64,000 nucleotides of DNA from Herpetosiphonaceae bacterium (lineage in GTDB: Bacteria > Chloroflexota > Chloroflexia > Chloroflexales > Herpetosiphonaceae): positions 124,001 to 188,000 of the forward strand of contig BPHZ01000003.1 of assembly GCA_026003835.1 (NCBI GenBank). The letters are read 5' to 3'. Shown here in pieces: positions 53,474 through 63,118 of this stretch. The first letter of the stretch is position 1. Each line of letters opens with the position of its first letter. The notes under the pieces are model-generated. The model did no database searches, was not told the DNA's origin, and saw only the letters and a list, made by a program, of their open reading frames with translations. The translations under genes were made by a program, and so were the position numbers.

Positions 53474-54442
53474 ATGCCCGATTTCATTAGCCATAATATC
53501 TCGACGATCAATTTTATTCTGATCAATATCGCGCTAGGGCTGAGTATCTACCTGACGCTGGCTACAGGTCTGCTTTCGCTGGCGAATGCCGGCTTTATGG
53601 CGATCGGGGCATACACGGCGGCAATCATTGCTACCAAGACCGATCTTCCGCTGGGCATCGGCCTGGCGCTGGCGATCCTGCTTGGCACATTGGTGGCGCT
53701 GCCGTTCGGCCTGGTGGTTCTGCGCCTGCGCGATGTCTACCTGGCTATCGCCACACTTGGCTTCGGCGAGATCGTGCGCATCCTTGCGCTCAACGGCGAC
53801 AAGCTTGTGCGTGGTATCACCGGCGATGAAGAGCTGGTGATCTTCGCCGGCGCGGAGGGGATCACGCTGCCCTACACCAGCCCTGAGATGATTTTGGGTC
53901 TGCCCGATACAACCTGGCCGATTCTCATCTATGACCTTGCGCTCGTTTATATCCTGGCGACGCTCTACCGATCGCGCTATGGCCGTATCCAGGCGGCGAT
54001 CAGGCTCGACGAGTCCGCCGCTGCCACATTGGGCATCGATGTGGTGCGCTACAAGCTGCTGGCCTTTGTCCTTGGCGCAGCTATCGCAGCGGGAGCCGGA
54101 GCGCTCAGCACGCCGATTGTGCGCGTTATCGACCCGCGTAACTATGTCTTCAGCCGTGCCGTGGATATTCTGGCCTTTGCTGTTCTCGGCGGTATGACTC
54201 ACTGGGTTGGGCCGATCGTTGGCGCAACGATGCTTACATCGCTGCCGGAGGTGCTGCGCTTCTTGCAGGAGCGGCGCGATGTCGTCAATGGATTGATCAT
54301 CATGCTGGCGATTATCTACCTGCCGCGAGGCCTGGTCGACCCACGCTTTTGGGGCGGCTGGTGGCGCCGGAGGCCGCGCCTCCGGCCGCAGAAGGTAGAG
54401 GGACCTGCGGAAGTGGAGGCGAGGCCGAAGGCGTATGAGTGA
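53474..54442 (+). CDS. livM: Branched-chain amino acid ABC permease LivM
   Basis: LivM-type permease, 322 aa. LSIYLTLATGLLSLANAGFMAIGAYTAA, LRLRDVYLAIATLGFGEIVRIL, AAIRLDESAAATLGIDVVRYKLLAF and GGMTHWVGPIVGATMLTSLPEVL are conserved. Basic Arg/Pro/Glu C-terminus. Its 3' end overlaps livG by 8 bp. Confidence 0.94.
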   Translation: MPDFISHNISTINFILINIALGLSIYLTLATGLLSLANAGFMAIGAYTAAIIATKTDLPLGIGLALAILLGTLVALPFGLVVLRLRDVYLAIATLGFGEIVRILALNGDKLVRGITGDEELVIFAGAEGITLPYTSPEMILGLPDTTWPILIYDLALVYILATLYRSRYGRIQAAIRLDESAAATLGIDVVRYKLLAFVLGAAIAAGAGALSTPIVRVIDPRNYVFSRAVDILAFAVLGGMTHWVGPIVGATMLTSLPEVLRFLQERRDVVNGLIIMLAIIYLPRGLVDPRFWGGWWRRRPRLRPQKVEGPAEVEARPKAYE

Positions 54443-55235
54443 GGCAGAGCAAAGAGCGGCAGCAGTGAAAGCTGCTCCTATGCTGAAGATCGAGTCGATC
54501 ACCCGCTTTTTTGGGGGTCTGGCAGCGCTGGATAGAGTCTCGTTCGAGGTGGAACGGGGAAAGATCTACGGACTGATTGGGCCGAACGGCGCAGGGAAGA
54601 CGACCCTGATCAATATCATCAGCGGGCTGATGCTGCCGACTAGTGGGCGTGTACTGCTTGAGAACAAGCTGATCAGCGGGCTACCGCCCCACCAGGTTGC
54701 CGCCGCCGGCGTAGGCCGCACCTTCCAAAATATCCGCCTCTTCACCGACCTTACAGTGCTCGAAAACGTGATGGTAGGGAATCATTTGCGCCAGGGCGGC
54801 AGTCTCATCGGCACTGTGCTGCGTCTGCCGCGCAGCAGGCGCGAGGAGCGCGAGACGCGTGAGGAGGCGCTCCGACTGCTGCGCAGCCTGCGTATGGCTC
54901 ATCTTGCCGGCATCGAGGCGGGGGCGCTTTCCTATGGCGACCAGCGACGTGTTGAGATCGCGCGGGCACTGGCGCTGGAGCCGCGGGTGCTGCTGCTTGA
55001 CGAGCCTGCGGCCGGCATGAACAGTGCTGAAACTGACCAGCTGGCCGAGTTTCTGCTTGAGCTGCGCGAGAGTGGATTGACCCTGCTGGTCATCGAGCAC
55101 GATATGGATCTCATTATGCGTATTAGCGACCGTGTTGTTGTGCTTAACTTCGGGCGTAAGATTGCCGAAGGCCCGCCGGAGCTGGTCCGCAATGATGCGC
55201 AGGTGATTGAGGCCTATCTTGGGGAAGAAGTTTAA
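54435..55235 (+). CDS. livG: Branched-chain amino acid ABC ATPase LivG
   Basis: 266 aa ATPase: Walker A GPNGAGKTTLINII, FQNIRLFTDLTVLENVMVGNH, signature LSYGDQRRVEIARAL, Walker B LLLDEPAAGMN and switch His VIEHDMDLIMRI. The extra N-terminal 14 residues before MLKIESITRFF suggest an internal ATG at 54480 as an alternative start. Confidence 0.94.
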   Translation: MSEAEQRAAAVKAAPMLKIESITRFFGGLAALDRVSFEVERGKIYGLIGPNGAGKTTLINIISGLMLPTSGRVLLENKLISGLPPHQVAAAGVGRTFQNIRLFTDLTVLENVMVGNHLRQGGSLIGTVLRLPRSRREERETREEALRLLRSLRMAHLAGIEAGALSYGDQRRVEIARALALEPRVLLLDEPAAGMNSAETDQLAEFLLELRESGLTLLVIEHDMDLIMRISDRVVVLNFGRKIAEGPPELVRNDAQVIEAYLGEEV

Positions 55236-55292
55236 AGTAGTATTTCTTGCGAGCCATCACATTGGTGGTGATGCTTCAAATTGAGCGTTGCT

Positions 55293-56000
<708 letters not shown>

Positions 56001-56035
56001 CCGCCGCGATGAGAGAGCAGCGAGGATACAATTCG

Positions 56036-57085
56036 ATGAAGCCCCGTCCTGGCATCCGCCCGGTGTTGTTCCTGATATTGTTCACTATGCTTTCCTCTTG
56101 CTCCTCCGGGGCGCCTGTTGCCGATGAGCCTGCGCGCTCGCCGTCGCCGCCCCCATCCGCGACGGCCACAATCGTTGAGACTGCGGCGGCCGTTCCGCCG
56201 ACGACCACGCCGGTGCCGCCCACCGTTTCGCCGGTAGCCAGTGTCGAACTGCCGACGGCCACGGCGACAGTGAGGCCGCCTGTTATAGCTGGCTATATCG
56301 GCTACATCGTCGAGGAGGGGAAGACCCTGGAGGAGATCGCGCGGCTAGCAGGTAGCGATCCCGGCCTGATTTGGCGCTACAACCGGCTTGCTGGCGAGCC
56401 GCAACCTGGCCGTGAGCTGATTCTGCCAGTGCTGGAGGGCCGCCGGCCGGCTATCGAGAGCCAGCCGCTGATCGTCAACAAGGGCAATACGCGCAATCCG
56501 TGGGTGGCGCTGACGCTGGACGCCGGAGCCGGTAGCGCCCCGACGCCCAGGATTCTAGCTGCGCTGCGCGAGCGTGGCGTCCGCATTACATTCTTCCTGA
56601 CCGGCACATGGATTCGTGAAAATCCCGAGCTTGTTCGGCAGATTGTGGCCGATGGTCACGAGATTGCCAATCACTCCTATCATCATCCAGCGTTTCCTGC
56701 GCTCACAGATGCCGAGATCGAGGAGGAACTGCGCCTGACTGAAGAGGCGCTGCACGAGGTTGTCGGGCCCGATGTCTCGATCAGGCCCTACTTCCGCCCG
56801 CCTTATGGCGACTACGATCGGCGAGTATTGGAGCGGCTGGTGGCCCTGGGCTATCTGCCCATCTACTGGACCTTTGACAGCCAGGATTCGATTGGCGACG
56901 TAAAGACACCGCAGTATCTGCTTGAGCGTGTGACGGGGGCGCTGCCACCGGAGGAGATGGCGGGCGCGATTATTCTCGCGCACTGTGGTAGTCAACCGAC
57001 TGCCGAGGCGCTGCCGGCTATTCTCGACCGCTTCGCGGCAATGGGCTTCGAGGTGCGCACGTTATCGGATGTACTTGGGCCATGA
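56036..57085 (+). CDS. LysM-domain polysaccharide deacetylase lipoprotein
   Basis: 349 aa from ATG 56036. Lipobox LSSC (Cys22), Pro/Thr/Val-rich linker, LysM (YIVEEGKTLEEIARLAGSDPGLIWRYNRL, about 90-130) and a NodB/CE4 domain (about 155-345): ALTLDAGAGSAPT, the metal pair HSYHHP, and RPPYGDYD. Motif 1 is D-A rather than D-D, as in a subset of CE4 proteins. It should act on peptidoglycan or exopolysaccharide outside the membrane. Stop overlaps the next gene by 4 bp. Confidence 0.87.
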   Translation: MKPRPGIRPVLFLILFTMLSSCSSGAPVADEPARSPSPPPSATATIVETAAAVPPTTTPVPPTVSPVASVELPTATATVRPPVIAGYIGYIVEEGKTLEEIARLAGSDPGLIWRYNRLAGEPQPGRELILPVLEGRRPAIESQPLIVNKGNTRNPWVALTLDAGAGSAPTPRILAALRERGVRITFFLTGTWIRENPELVRQIVADGHEIANHSYHHPAFPALTDAEIEEELRLTEEALHEVVGPDVSIRPYFRPPYGDYDRRVLERLVALGYLPIYWTFDSQDSIGDVKTPQYLLERVTGALPPEEMAGAIILAHCGSQPTAEALPAILDRFAAMGFEVRTLSDVLGP

Positions 57086-58455
57086 CTGGCATGAGGCGGC
57101 TCATCCTGGCAGCGCTGCCGCTGCTGATGCTTACACAACTGCTTGTGCGGCTGCCGATCGACCAGCCCTTGCGCGTGGGAGATACCTTTCGTCTCGATGC
57201 CCTGGCGGGCGTGATGCTCATCGCCCTGTTGCTTGGGCTGGCAATCGCCTGGGGCAGCCTGGGGCAGCCACTGCTGCAAACGACAGCAGCAGCGGTAGCC
57301 CTGGCGCTAGCTTACCTGGCGCTGCCGCTTCCCCTGCTGGCGCTGGGCCTGGCGGCTGCCGCTCTCTCGACAGCTCCTCGTGATCTCTTGCGCTCAATCG
57401 CACCAGCACTGACTCTTGTCGCCGGGCTGGGCTTTCTTAGTCTGCGCGCCGGGACATGGCAATTGGGAGATGCTACACTGGCTGCCGCGCTGAACAGTAT
57501 CAGCTTTGGCTTGATCCTGCTGGCGGCTGTGCTGGGCATGGGGCTGCTGCCATTCAGCGCACGTGGAAGCGCTAGCGCGATCTGGAGCCTGCTTGTGCGC
57601 CCCGCCTGGCTCTACCCACTGGCCCGCCTCTATGAGCCAGGGATCTGGAATGTTGGTTGGGTATTGGCGACGGCCTGCGTCGGCGGTGTAGTGGCGCTAT
57701 GGGCCGGTTGGGCCGCGCCGTGGACCAGCGCGGATCTGCGCCCGGCACGTATACAGGCGGCGCTGTTAGGCGGTGCGCTTGCCTCCCTTGGCCTTACAAC
57801 TGAAGCGGGCCTGGCGGGGGGGCTGGTGGGGGTGCTGGCTGCGGTTCTTGCTGCAGGCGGGTTAGGCGTCCGCCGCCGCCACCCACTGCTCTGGCTGGTT
57901 GCCGGTCCAGTTCCATTATCGCTGCCCTTTATCGCACTCTGGCTCCAGATCAGCGCCGCTGCTGCCGGCGGATTCGTGATCCTCGCCGCTGCTCTATGGC
58001 TCAGCGGTATCGGTTGGGCGGTTGCCGCGCTGCGGATTCTCTCGGCGGGGCCGCGCGAGCACCCCGGATGGACGCTGCCGCTGCTGGCGCTGCTGAGCCT
58101 GCTGGCCGGTATCGCCTCGCCGCTAGTGGTGCGCCTGCTTATCTCCCCGGCGCTGGCGCAGCTCGGCGCCGGTGTCACGCCTTATGGGCGGCCGGTTATC
58201 TGGCCCTGGCTCGGGCTGGAGGTGCGCGCCGCCGCGGGCGCTACCGCCAGCTCCTGGCTCTCGTTGGCCGTCGCCGGCCTGTTGCTCTTGCTGTCGGCAA
58301 TCGCTTATCTGCTGTTGCGGCTGCTGGCGTTCGGCCAGCAAGAAGGGACTGCCGGGAGCGGAGAGGAGGCTGCTGCTCCCGCCGCGCTCTGGCGCCTTGT
58401 GAGACAGAGCGTGCCCTGGCTGCCGCCTGGGGAGGCAGAGAATGACGATCGATAG
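57082..58455 (+). CDS. Polytopic membrane protein, weakly NuoN/MrpD-like
   Basis: 457 aa with roughly 13 hydrophobic segments and very few charged residues. The spacing and LLPFSARGSASAIWSLLVRPAWLYPLARLY recall antiporter-type complex I subunits (NuoL/M/N), but the conserved Lys/Glu proton-channel residues are not apparent. It starts at the deacetylase stop (ATGA) and overlaps the next membrane gene by 14 bp. Family assignment is tentative. Confidence 0.6.
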   Translation: MTGMRRLILAALPLLMLTQLLVRLPIDQPLRVGDTFRLDALAGVMLIALLLGLAIAWGSLGQPLLQTTAAAVALALAYLALPLPLLALGLAAAALSTAPRDLLRSIAPALTLVAGLGFLSLRAGTWQLGDATLAAALNSISFGLILLAAVLGMGLLPFSARGSASAIWSLLVRPAWLYPLARLYEPGIWNVGWVLATACVGGVVALWAGWAAPWTSADLRPARIQAALLGGALASLGLTTEAGLAGGLVGVLAAVLAAGGLGVRRRHPLLWLVAGPVPLSLPFIALWLQISAAAAGGFVILAAALWLSGIGWAVAALRILSAGPREHPGWTLPLLALLSLLAGIASPLVVRLLISPALAQLGAGVTPYGRPVIWPWLGLEVRAAAGATASSWLSLAVAGLLLLLSAIAYLLLRLLAFGQQEGTAGSGEEAAAPAALWRLVRQSVPWLPPGEAENDDR

Positions 58456-59287
58456 CTGGCGAGCGGCGATCGGTGGATCGTGGAGCCGCTTACTCCTCTA
58501 CCCTGGTGGTCTGACTGCTCTTGGACTGGCACTGGTGTTGGCGCTGCTCTGGCGACTCATCGCTGGCGCTCAACAGAGCCATGAACGCCCTGGCATTGCC
58601 GCGTGGTGGTGCATCCCTGCGCTTGCCGCCCCACTGCTGGCAATTGGATCGCTGCCGCTGCCCGCGCCCACTGAGCTGCGTGTAGCTCTTGATCTGCCGA
58701 CAATGTTGCTGCTGCTTGAGCTGCCGGCCCTTGTTGCCGCGCTTGATGCGCTGCGCTCGCCAGTGCTCGCGCGCCAGGCCCATGGCGCGGTCTACCTGGC
58801 GGGTCTGCTGACCGCAGCGCCGGTGCTGGCGCTGGTGCTGGCGACTGTTGCGATGAGCAGCGGGACGTTGGTTCTGGCTGTTCCGCCACCGCCAGGGACG
58901 GCAAATCTTATCGCCGCAATCTGCTGGGCGCTGGCATTGCCGCCACTGCTCCAGCTTGGGCCATGGCATGCCCCACTGCCGCCGTTCCTCTCGCTGCGAG
59001 TCGCGCTGCAGCTACGAAGAGCCGGGCATCTGTCGCTGGCTGTTCTGCCCTGGCTGGCGCGCTGGCCGAGCGAACTGCCGGTCCCTCCTACGATGATTGA
59101 GATCCGGGAGAAGTTGCCATTTTTGGGATCGTTTATGCTGTTGGGGCTGCTGCTCATCGTCTGGGATAGAATTGGGCGGCGGGGCGAGATGCGACGCTTG
59201 GGCTTGCTCTACATCCCCGTCGCCCTGGTGCTGATCGGTGTACTGCTTCTGCAAAGCGCTGGCGCGCTTCAGGATCGACTGCAATGA
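58442..59287 (+). CDS. Polytopic membrane protein, weakly NuoH/HyfC-like
   Basis: 281 aa with about seven hydrophobic segments. YPGGLTALGLALVLALLWRLI at the N-terminus resembles NuoH/HyfC openings, but the acidic E-x-E-S-E-L loop of NuoH is missing. Overlaps the preceding NuoN-like gene by 14 bp, so the two are surely co-expressed. Function unknown. Confidence 0.55.
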   Translation: MTIDSWRAAIGGSWSRLLLYPGGLTALGLALVLALLWRLIAGAQQSHERPGIAAWWCIPALAAPLLAIGSLPLPAPTELRVALDLPTMLLLLELPALVAALDALRSPVLARQAHGAVYLAGLLTAAPVLALVLATVAMSSGTLVLAVPPPPGTANLIAAICWALALPPLLQLGPWHAPLPPFLSLRVALQLRRAGHLSLAVLPWLARWPSELPVPPTMIEIREKLPFLGSFMLLGLLLIVWDRIGRRGEMRRLGLLYIPVALVLIGVLLLQSAGALQDRLQ

Positions 59288-59302
59288 TTGTGCGGTCGCT
59301 AG

Positions 59303-59776
59303 CTAGCGTCGCTCGTAGTGGCCTACGAGCTGGGCCTCGCCGAGGATATGGCCGCTCATCTTTGCCTCGACGGCGCTACGCGAGGCGCCTTCTTCAAGGC
59401 CGAGCGAGGGCAGATCGAGTGCGTAAAGCTTGAAAAAATAGCGATGAGGGCCGTGGCCGCGCGGCGGGCAGGGGCCGCCGTAACCCGTGCGGCCAAAGTC
59501 GTTCGAGCCCTGGACACCGGTGTCCGTCTCTCCCTCCACAAGACGCTGGGTGGTATGAGGTACATCGAAGAGAACCCAATGTGTAAAGGTGCCGCGCGGT
59601 GCATCCGGGTCGTCAACGATCAGCACCAGGCTACGGGTATTCGCTGGCGTATTGTTCCAGCGCAGCTCTGGCGAGCGATCCTCGCCATCGCAGGTGTAGC
59701 GCACCGGGATGGTTTCGTTATTGGAAAACGCAGGGCTGCTCAGCGAAAAGCTCTCCATCTCACGCTCGACGGTCAT
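59303..59776 (-). CDS. PEBP / YbhB-YbcL family protein
   Basis: Phosphatidylethanolamine-binding-protein family, 157 aa. FSLSSPAFSNNETIPVRYTCDGEDRSPELRW, the DPDAPRGTFTHWVLFDVP anion-binding segment, GYGGPCPPRGHGPHRYFFKLYALD and the C-terminal GEAQLVGHYER are diagnostic. Cytoplasmic; physiological role in bacteria is unclear. Confidence 0.93.
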   Translation of the reverse strand: MTVEREMESFSLSSPAFSNNETIPVRYTCDGEDRSPELRWNNTPANTRSLVLIVDDPDAPRGTFTHWVLFDVPHTTQRLVEGETDTGVQGSNDFGRTGYGGPCPPRGHGPHRYFFKLYALDLPSLGLEEGASRSAVEAKMSGHILGEAQLVGHYERR

Positions 59777-60041
59777 CGTCGTACCTCCTGTTGCTACCGG
59801 CGCACGCCGAGTCTCCGCCCGCCTACAGGCGGCAATCAGGAACGATCCAACGAAGTACTGCAGCTACCGTGCGCGCGCTTACCGTTCCCTGTTCCCTCCC
59901 CTCTGATCCTACTCCTCGTTGGATCGTCTGTCAACGAACGTTCGACCTGTATCTATCCGCCTATGATCCGCAGCAAACCCGCGGCGCCGGCAGGCCGGGG
60001 GTACCGATCACACTGTCTCAACATGCTTCGAGATATTAGCC

Positions 60042-60833
60042 CTACACCTGCTGTTTTAGAGCGCGCAGACCGAGAAACAACGGGATTTCCCGGTTCGCAC
60101 GGTTCTCCGCCTTTGCGTGCGGCCCCGTCTGTCTGATCTTGTAGGTCGGGATCTCGCGTATGTGGTCGACGAGCAAGCCGCATGCCGCCAAACCGTTGAT
60201 GTAGTCCTCCAGCGGGCGATGATAGCTGCGGGTGGCGCCGTGCCGTCCGCCACCATACGCTTTCATTGGCACCGCCAATCTGCTCAGATAGCGATCAACG
60301 CGCCGGTATCGGAGGCGCCGCCCTTCATCCCATCCCCAGCCGCTCTGGCGCGGCACACGGAAGCAGGGATGGGTTATCAACAGTACAGCGCGTCCACCGC
60401 TACGCAGCGCCCAGGCCGCCGATGCCAGTACCTGTTCCAGCGGCTCCATATCTTGAATACTGAGCATGAATACAACCCCATCGAAGGTACCAGCGTGAAG
60501 ATGTTGCCGTGTGCTCAGGTTTGTTGCATCGCCCTGAAGAAAGCGGCCGTGCTTGCCATGGTGTCTGCGGGCGAAGGCAATGAGCTTCGCACTGGCGTCA
60601 ACGCCGGTATAGAGAGCACGCTGTCTTGCAATGAAGGGTGCCAGAATTCCCGGCCCGCATCCGATATCCAGGATATGCTCACCGGGAGCGGGACATAGCA
60701 GATCGAGGACCGCCGGGATCGCTAGCCGGCGATGATGTTTGCTACCCTCGACGCCGACCCAGCCCGTGTACCATTCAGCGATAGGATCCCAACTTGTCTG
60801 TACTCGCATTTGTCGAACTTTTCGCTGTGCCAT
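60042..60833 (-). CDS. Class I SAM-dependent methyltransferase
   Basis: 263 aa. DPIAEWYTGWVG precedes motif I HILDIGCGPGILAPFIA (about 52-68), then YTGVDASAKLIAFARR and FDGVVFMLSIQDMEPLEQVL. The combination matches UbiE/COQ5-like and small-molecule methyltransferases. Start ATG 60833; an ATG at 60809 is possible. Substrate unknown. Confidence 0.86.
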   Translation of the reverse strand: MAQRKVRQMRVQTSWDPIAEWYTGWVGVEGSKHHRRLAIPAVLDLLCPAPGEHILDIGCGPGILAPFIARQRALYTGVDASAKLIAFARRHHGKHGRFLQGDATNLSTRQHLHAGTFDGVVFMLSIQDMEPLEQVLASAAWALRSGGRAVLLITHPCFRVPRQSGWGWDEGRRLRYRRVDRYLSRLAVPMKAYGGGRHGATRSYHRPLEDYINGLAACGLLVDHIREIPTYKIRQTGPHAKAENRANREIPLFLGLRALKQQV

Positions 60834-60978
60834 ACAGGCGCTGCCTTTCTATCTCTGAAGGAAGCGACTCGCGTAGGGTAGATCGTTTCCTTCTGGTTTG
60901 TGTCTCCGTCCACTGTCCGGTGACCATCGCCTGTCATCCAGCGCTTCCTTGTCATCATTCGTCTCCCTCCAAGTCATC

Positions 60979-61018
60979 AAAAAGGGCCGCGGGTGTGTGC
61001 CTGCACACGCCGCGGCCC
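60979..61018 (-). terminator. Strong intrinsic terminator (distal) of the divergent small transcript
   Basis: On the reverse strand GGGCCGCGG pairs with CCGCGGCCC (9 bp), with an inner GTGTGC/GCACAC pair, followed by TTTTTG. Downstream of the hairpin at 61034-61067. Confidence 0.75.
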
Positions 61019-61023
61019 TGAGG

Positions 61024-61067
61024 AAAAACAAAAGGCCATGGACGATCGCTATCCGTCGCCCACGGCC
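61024..61067 (-). terminator. Intrinsic terminator (proximal) of the divergent small transcript
   Basis: On the reverse strand a 12-bp stem GGCCGTGGGCGA/TCGTCCATGGCC (two G-U pairs) is followed by TTTTGTTTTT. The G-U pairs would be A-C mismatches in a plus-strand RNA, so the structure belongs to the minus strand. Confidence 0.75.
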
Positions 61068-61095
61068 GGTCTGTTACTTGATGAGGAGTTTAGTG

Positions 61096-61194
61096 TTACA
61101 ACATCCAGCAGGTGGGTGCAGCATAGCGGCAGGCGGCTGTGCCAGCGAGGTTGCGGAAGCGCCCTCGTGCGCAGCTCTTCTGGATGTTGAACAT
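61096..61194 (-). CDS. Possible 32-residue Cys-containing peptide
   Basis: ATG 61194 to TAA 61096. The peptide starts MFNIQKSCARGRF, is basic, has Cys at 8, 22 and 29 and ends TCWML. No clear ribosome-binding site, so translation is doubtful; its position inside a transcript bounded by a strong promoter and terminators is the only support. Confidence 0.25.
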   Translation of the reverse strand: MFNIQKSCARGRFRNLAGTAACRYAAPTCWML

Positions 61195-61248
61195 TAATAC
61201 TGTCACTTGCTGTTCCCTAAGCCCTGTTCGTGGATCTTGCCAAAGGGC

Positions 61249-61277
61249 AGCATACTACGAAACAGAAAATATGTCAA
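61249..61277 (-). promoter_or_regulatory. Consensus promoter of the divergent small transcript
   Basis: Reverse strand TTGACA (61277-61272), 17-base spacer, TATGCT (61254-61249). Confidence 0.75.
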
Positions 61278-61292
61278 TGGCGCACATGCGTA

Positions 61293-61321
61293 TTGACTCG
61301 TTCGAATCTTCGTGGTATACT
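61293..61321 (+). promoter_or_regulatory. Promoter of the T-box-trpB2-trpS operon
   Basis: TTGACT (61293-61298), 17-base spacer, TATACT (61316-61321). Start of transcription about 61328; divergent from the small-transcript promoter, -35 boxes 16 bases apart. Confidence 0.8.
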
Positions 61322-61339
61322 CTCGGCCACAAGAAAAGA

Positions 61340-61629
61340 CGGTAACAACGGCGAAGAGGAAGAGTAACAGCCAGGGCAGCGCTCAGAGAGCCGGCGTGTG
61401 GTGTGAGTCCGGTGCGTGTGTAGGCTGTGAATGGGCCTCGGAGTTGCGGAGCGAAAGGTCTTTGGCCGAGTAGTAGCCGCCGGCGACGCCACCGTTATCA
61501 GGGCGCTGGGTATCGGAGCAACGCGGGCTCCCGTACCTGTTGAGTGCGCTGTCGCGCGAGTGGCGGCGAAGAAGGGTGGCACCACGAGATTATGCCTCTC
61601 GTCCCTTTGTCGGGCGAGAGGTTTTTGAT
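61340..61629 (+). promoter_or_regulatory. T-box riboswitch, tryptophan-specific
   Basis: tRNA-sensing leader. Stem I contains CAGAGAGCCGG and, on its 3' side, GTGAATGGGCC with TGG (61432-61434) in the specifier position, predicting tRNA-Trp. The T-box sequence AAGGGTGGCACCACG is at 61572-61586, and the terminator CCTCTCG...CGAGAGG (61595-61621) is followed by TTTTT. Uncharged tRNA-Trp should favour the antiterminator and switch on trpB2 and probably trpS. Confidence 0.88.
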
Positions 61630-61684
61630 TCTGCAACATGTCGTAGCATCCAACGAGGACTTGCAGTTGCCAAAGGAGGAGGCC

Positions 61685-63043
61685 ATGGAGACCGTCAAGT
61701 ACCTGTTGTCAGAGGATCGCCTGCCGCAGGCCTGGTACAACATCCAGGCGGATTTGCCCCAGCCAGCCCCGCCGGTGCTGCATCCGGGCACCGGGCAGCC
61801 AATCGGGCCGGATGATCTGGCACCGCTCTTCCCGCTGGCGCTGATCCAGCAGGAGGTGACGACTGAGCGTTTCGTCGCGATCCCTGATGAGGTGCAGAGG
61901 GTCTACAGGCAATGGCGCCCCTCGCCGCTCTACCGTGCCAGGCGGCTGGAGCTGGCACTCGATACGCCGGCACGCATCTACTATAAGTATGAGGGTGTTA
62001 GCCCTGCCGGCTCACATAAGCCCAACACCGCTGTTCCTCAGGCGTACTACAACAAGATCGAGGGTACAAAGCGGCTGGTTACAGAGACGGGCGCCGGGCA
62101 GTGGGGCTCTTCGCTGGCGATGGCCTGCGCCTTTTTCGGCCTTGAGTGCAAGATCTTTATGGTTCGTGTCAGCTACGATCAGAAGCCGTATCGTCGGGCG
62201 CTGATGGAGGTCTATGGCGCGCAGGTGACGCCAAGCCCGAGCCAGGAGACGAATGCCGGGCGAGCCATTCTGACCGGGCATCCTGACTCGCCGGGTTCCC
62301 TTGGCATCGCGATCTCCGAGGCGGTGGAGATCGCGGCCGGCGACCCTGAGACCAAGTACAGCCTGGGGAGTGTGCTCAATCATGTGTTGCTCCACCAGAC
62401 CGTGATCGGCCTGGAGGCTATCGAGCAAATGCAGCTGGCCGATGATGAGCCTGATATTATCATCGGCGCTACCGGCGGCGGCTCCAACTTCGCCGGCCTG
62501 GCTTTCCCATACCTTGGGCGTAAGCTGCGCGGCGAGGATGATGTGCGGGTTGTTGCTGTCGAGCCGGCTGCCTGTCCGAGCCTGACACGCGGTCGCTATG
62601 CTTATGATTTCGGCGATACCGGGCGCCTGACGCCGTTGGTGAAGATGCATACGCTCGGTAGTGGCTTTATTCCGCCGGGCATCCACGCCGGTGGCCTGCG
62701 CTATCACGGTATGGCACCGCTGGTTAGTCACCTCCTGGAGCTAGGTCAGATCGAGGCAGTAGCGATTCAGCAGCTCGATACATTCGCCGCCGGCATTCAG
62801 TTCGCTCGCGCGGAAGGCATTGTGCCGGCCCCTGAGTCCAATCATGCCGTCGCGGGCGCCATCCGTGAGGCGTTGCGCTGTAAGGAGGAGGGCGTCAGCA
62901 GGGCTATTCTATTCAATCTCTCCGGCCACGGCCATTTTGATATGCAGGCCTATACCGACTACATTGCGGGCAGGCTGGTGAATTATGACTATCCCGCCGA
63001 GGAGATCGCGATGGCGCTGGCGGGCCTGCCAGCCGTTAGCTAG
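61685..63043 (+). CDS. trpB: Tryptophan synthase beta-like, TrpB2 type
   Basis: PLP enzyme making tryptophan from indole and serine; the long TrpB2 subtype, 452 aa from ATG 61685 (AAAGGAGGAGGCC). The frame is open back into the T-box but that part is leader. [12 protein letters not shown], the PLP Lys in [38 protein letters not shown] and [11 protein letters not shown] are conserved. TrpB2 need not pair with a canonical TrpA; none is nearby. Confidence 0.94.
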   Translation: METVKYLLSEDRLPQAWYNIQADLPQPAPPVLHPGTGQPIGPDDLAPLFPLALIQQEVTTERFVAIPDEVQRVYRQWRPSPLYRARRLELALDTPARIYYKYEGVSPAGSHKPNTAVPQAYYNKIEGTKRLVTETGAGQWGSSLAMACAFFGLECKIFMVRVSYDQKPYRRALMEVYGAQVTPSPSQETNAGRAILTGHPDSPGSLGIAISEAVEIAAGDPETKYSLGSVLNHVLLHQTVIGLEAIEQMQLADDEPDIIIGATGGGSNFAGLAFPYLGRKLRGEDDVRVVAVEPAACPSLTRGRYAYDFGDTGRLTPLVKMHTLGSGFIPPGIHAGGLRYHGMAPLVSHLLELGQIEAVAIQQLDTFAAGIQFARAEGIVPAPESNHAVAGAIREALRCKEEGVSRAILFNLSGHGHFDMQAYTDYIAGRLVNYDYPAEEIAMALAGLPAVS

Positions 63044-63073
63044 CGTATGCATCATAGAGCAGGTGCTTCCAAC

Positions 63074-63118
63074 ACCCCCTGTAGCTCTGTGATGAACATA
63101 AAGACGTAGAGGTGCATT
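63074..63118. repeat. Short, diverged copy of the hairpin-repeat 3' end
   Basis: AACACCCCCTGTAG...GTGATGAACATA...AGAGGTGCATT lines up with the 3' parts of the copies at 25.6 and 52.2 kb. Here AGAGGTG also serves as the ribosome-binding site of trpS. Confidence 0.4.

Larger units (their letters stand above)
61024..61243 (-). ncRNA. Candidate small RNA / short transcript divergent from trpB2
   Basis: A consensus minus-strand promoter (61249-61277) and tandem terminators (61024-61067 and 60979-61018) define a transcript of about 220-260 bases with no ordinary gene. Its centre forms a 10-bp perfect closing stem (CAACATCCAG 61099-61108 with CTGGATGTTG 61180-61189) around smaller hairpins (GAGG-GCG-CTTC-CGC-AA-CCTC). 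A 32-codon ORF at 61096-61194 sits inside it. Whether the product is RNA or peptide cannot be told; no known RNA family recognised. Confidence 0.5.

Noticed and set aside
53534-54502. 322-codon ORF on the minus strand
   Set aside because: Complete antisense of livM, which has strong family motifs; typical long shadow in GC-rich DNA.
61544-61684. N-terminal extension of TrpB2 back to 61544
   Set aside because: This stretch is the T-box and terminator; AAAGGAGGAGG directly precedes ATG 61685, where TrpB2 similarity begins.
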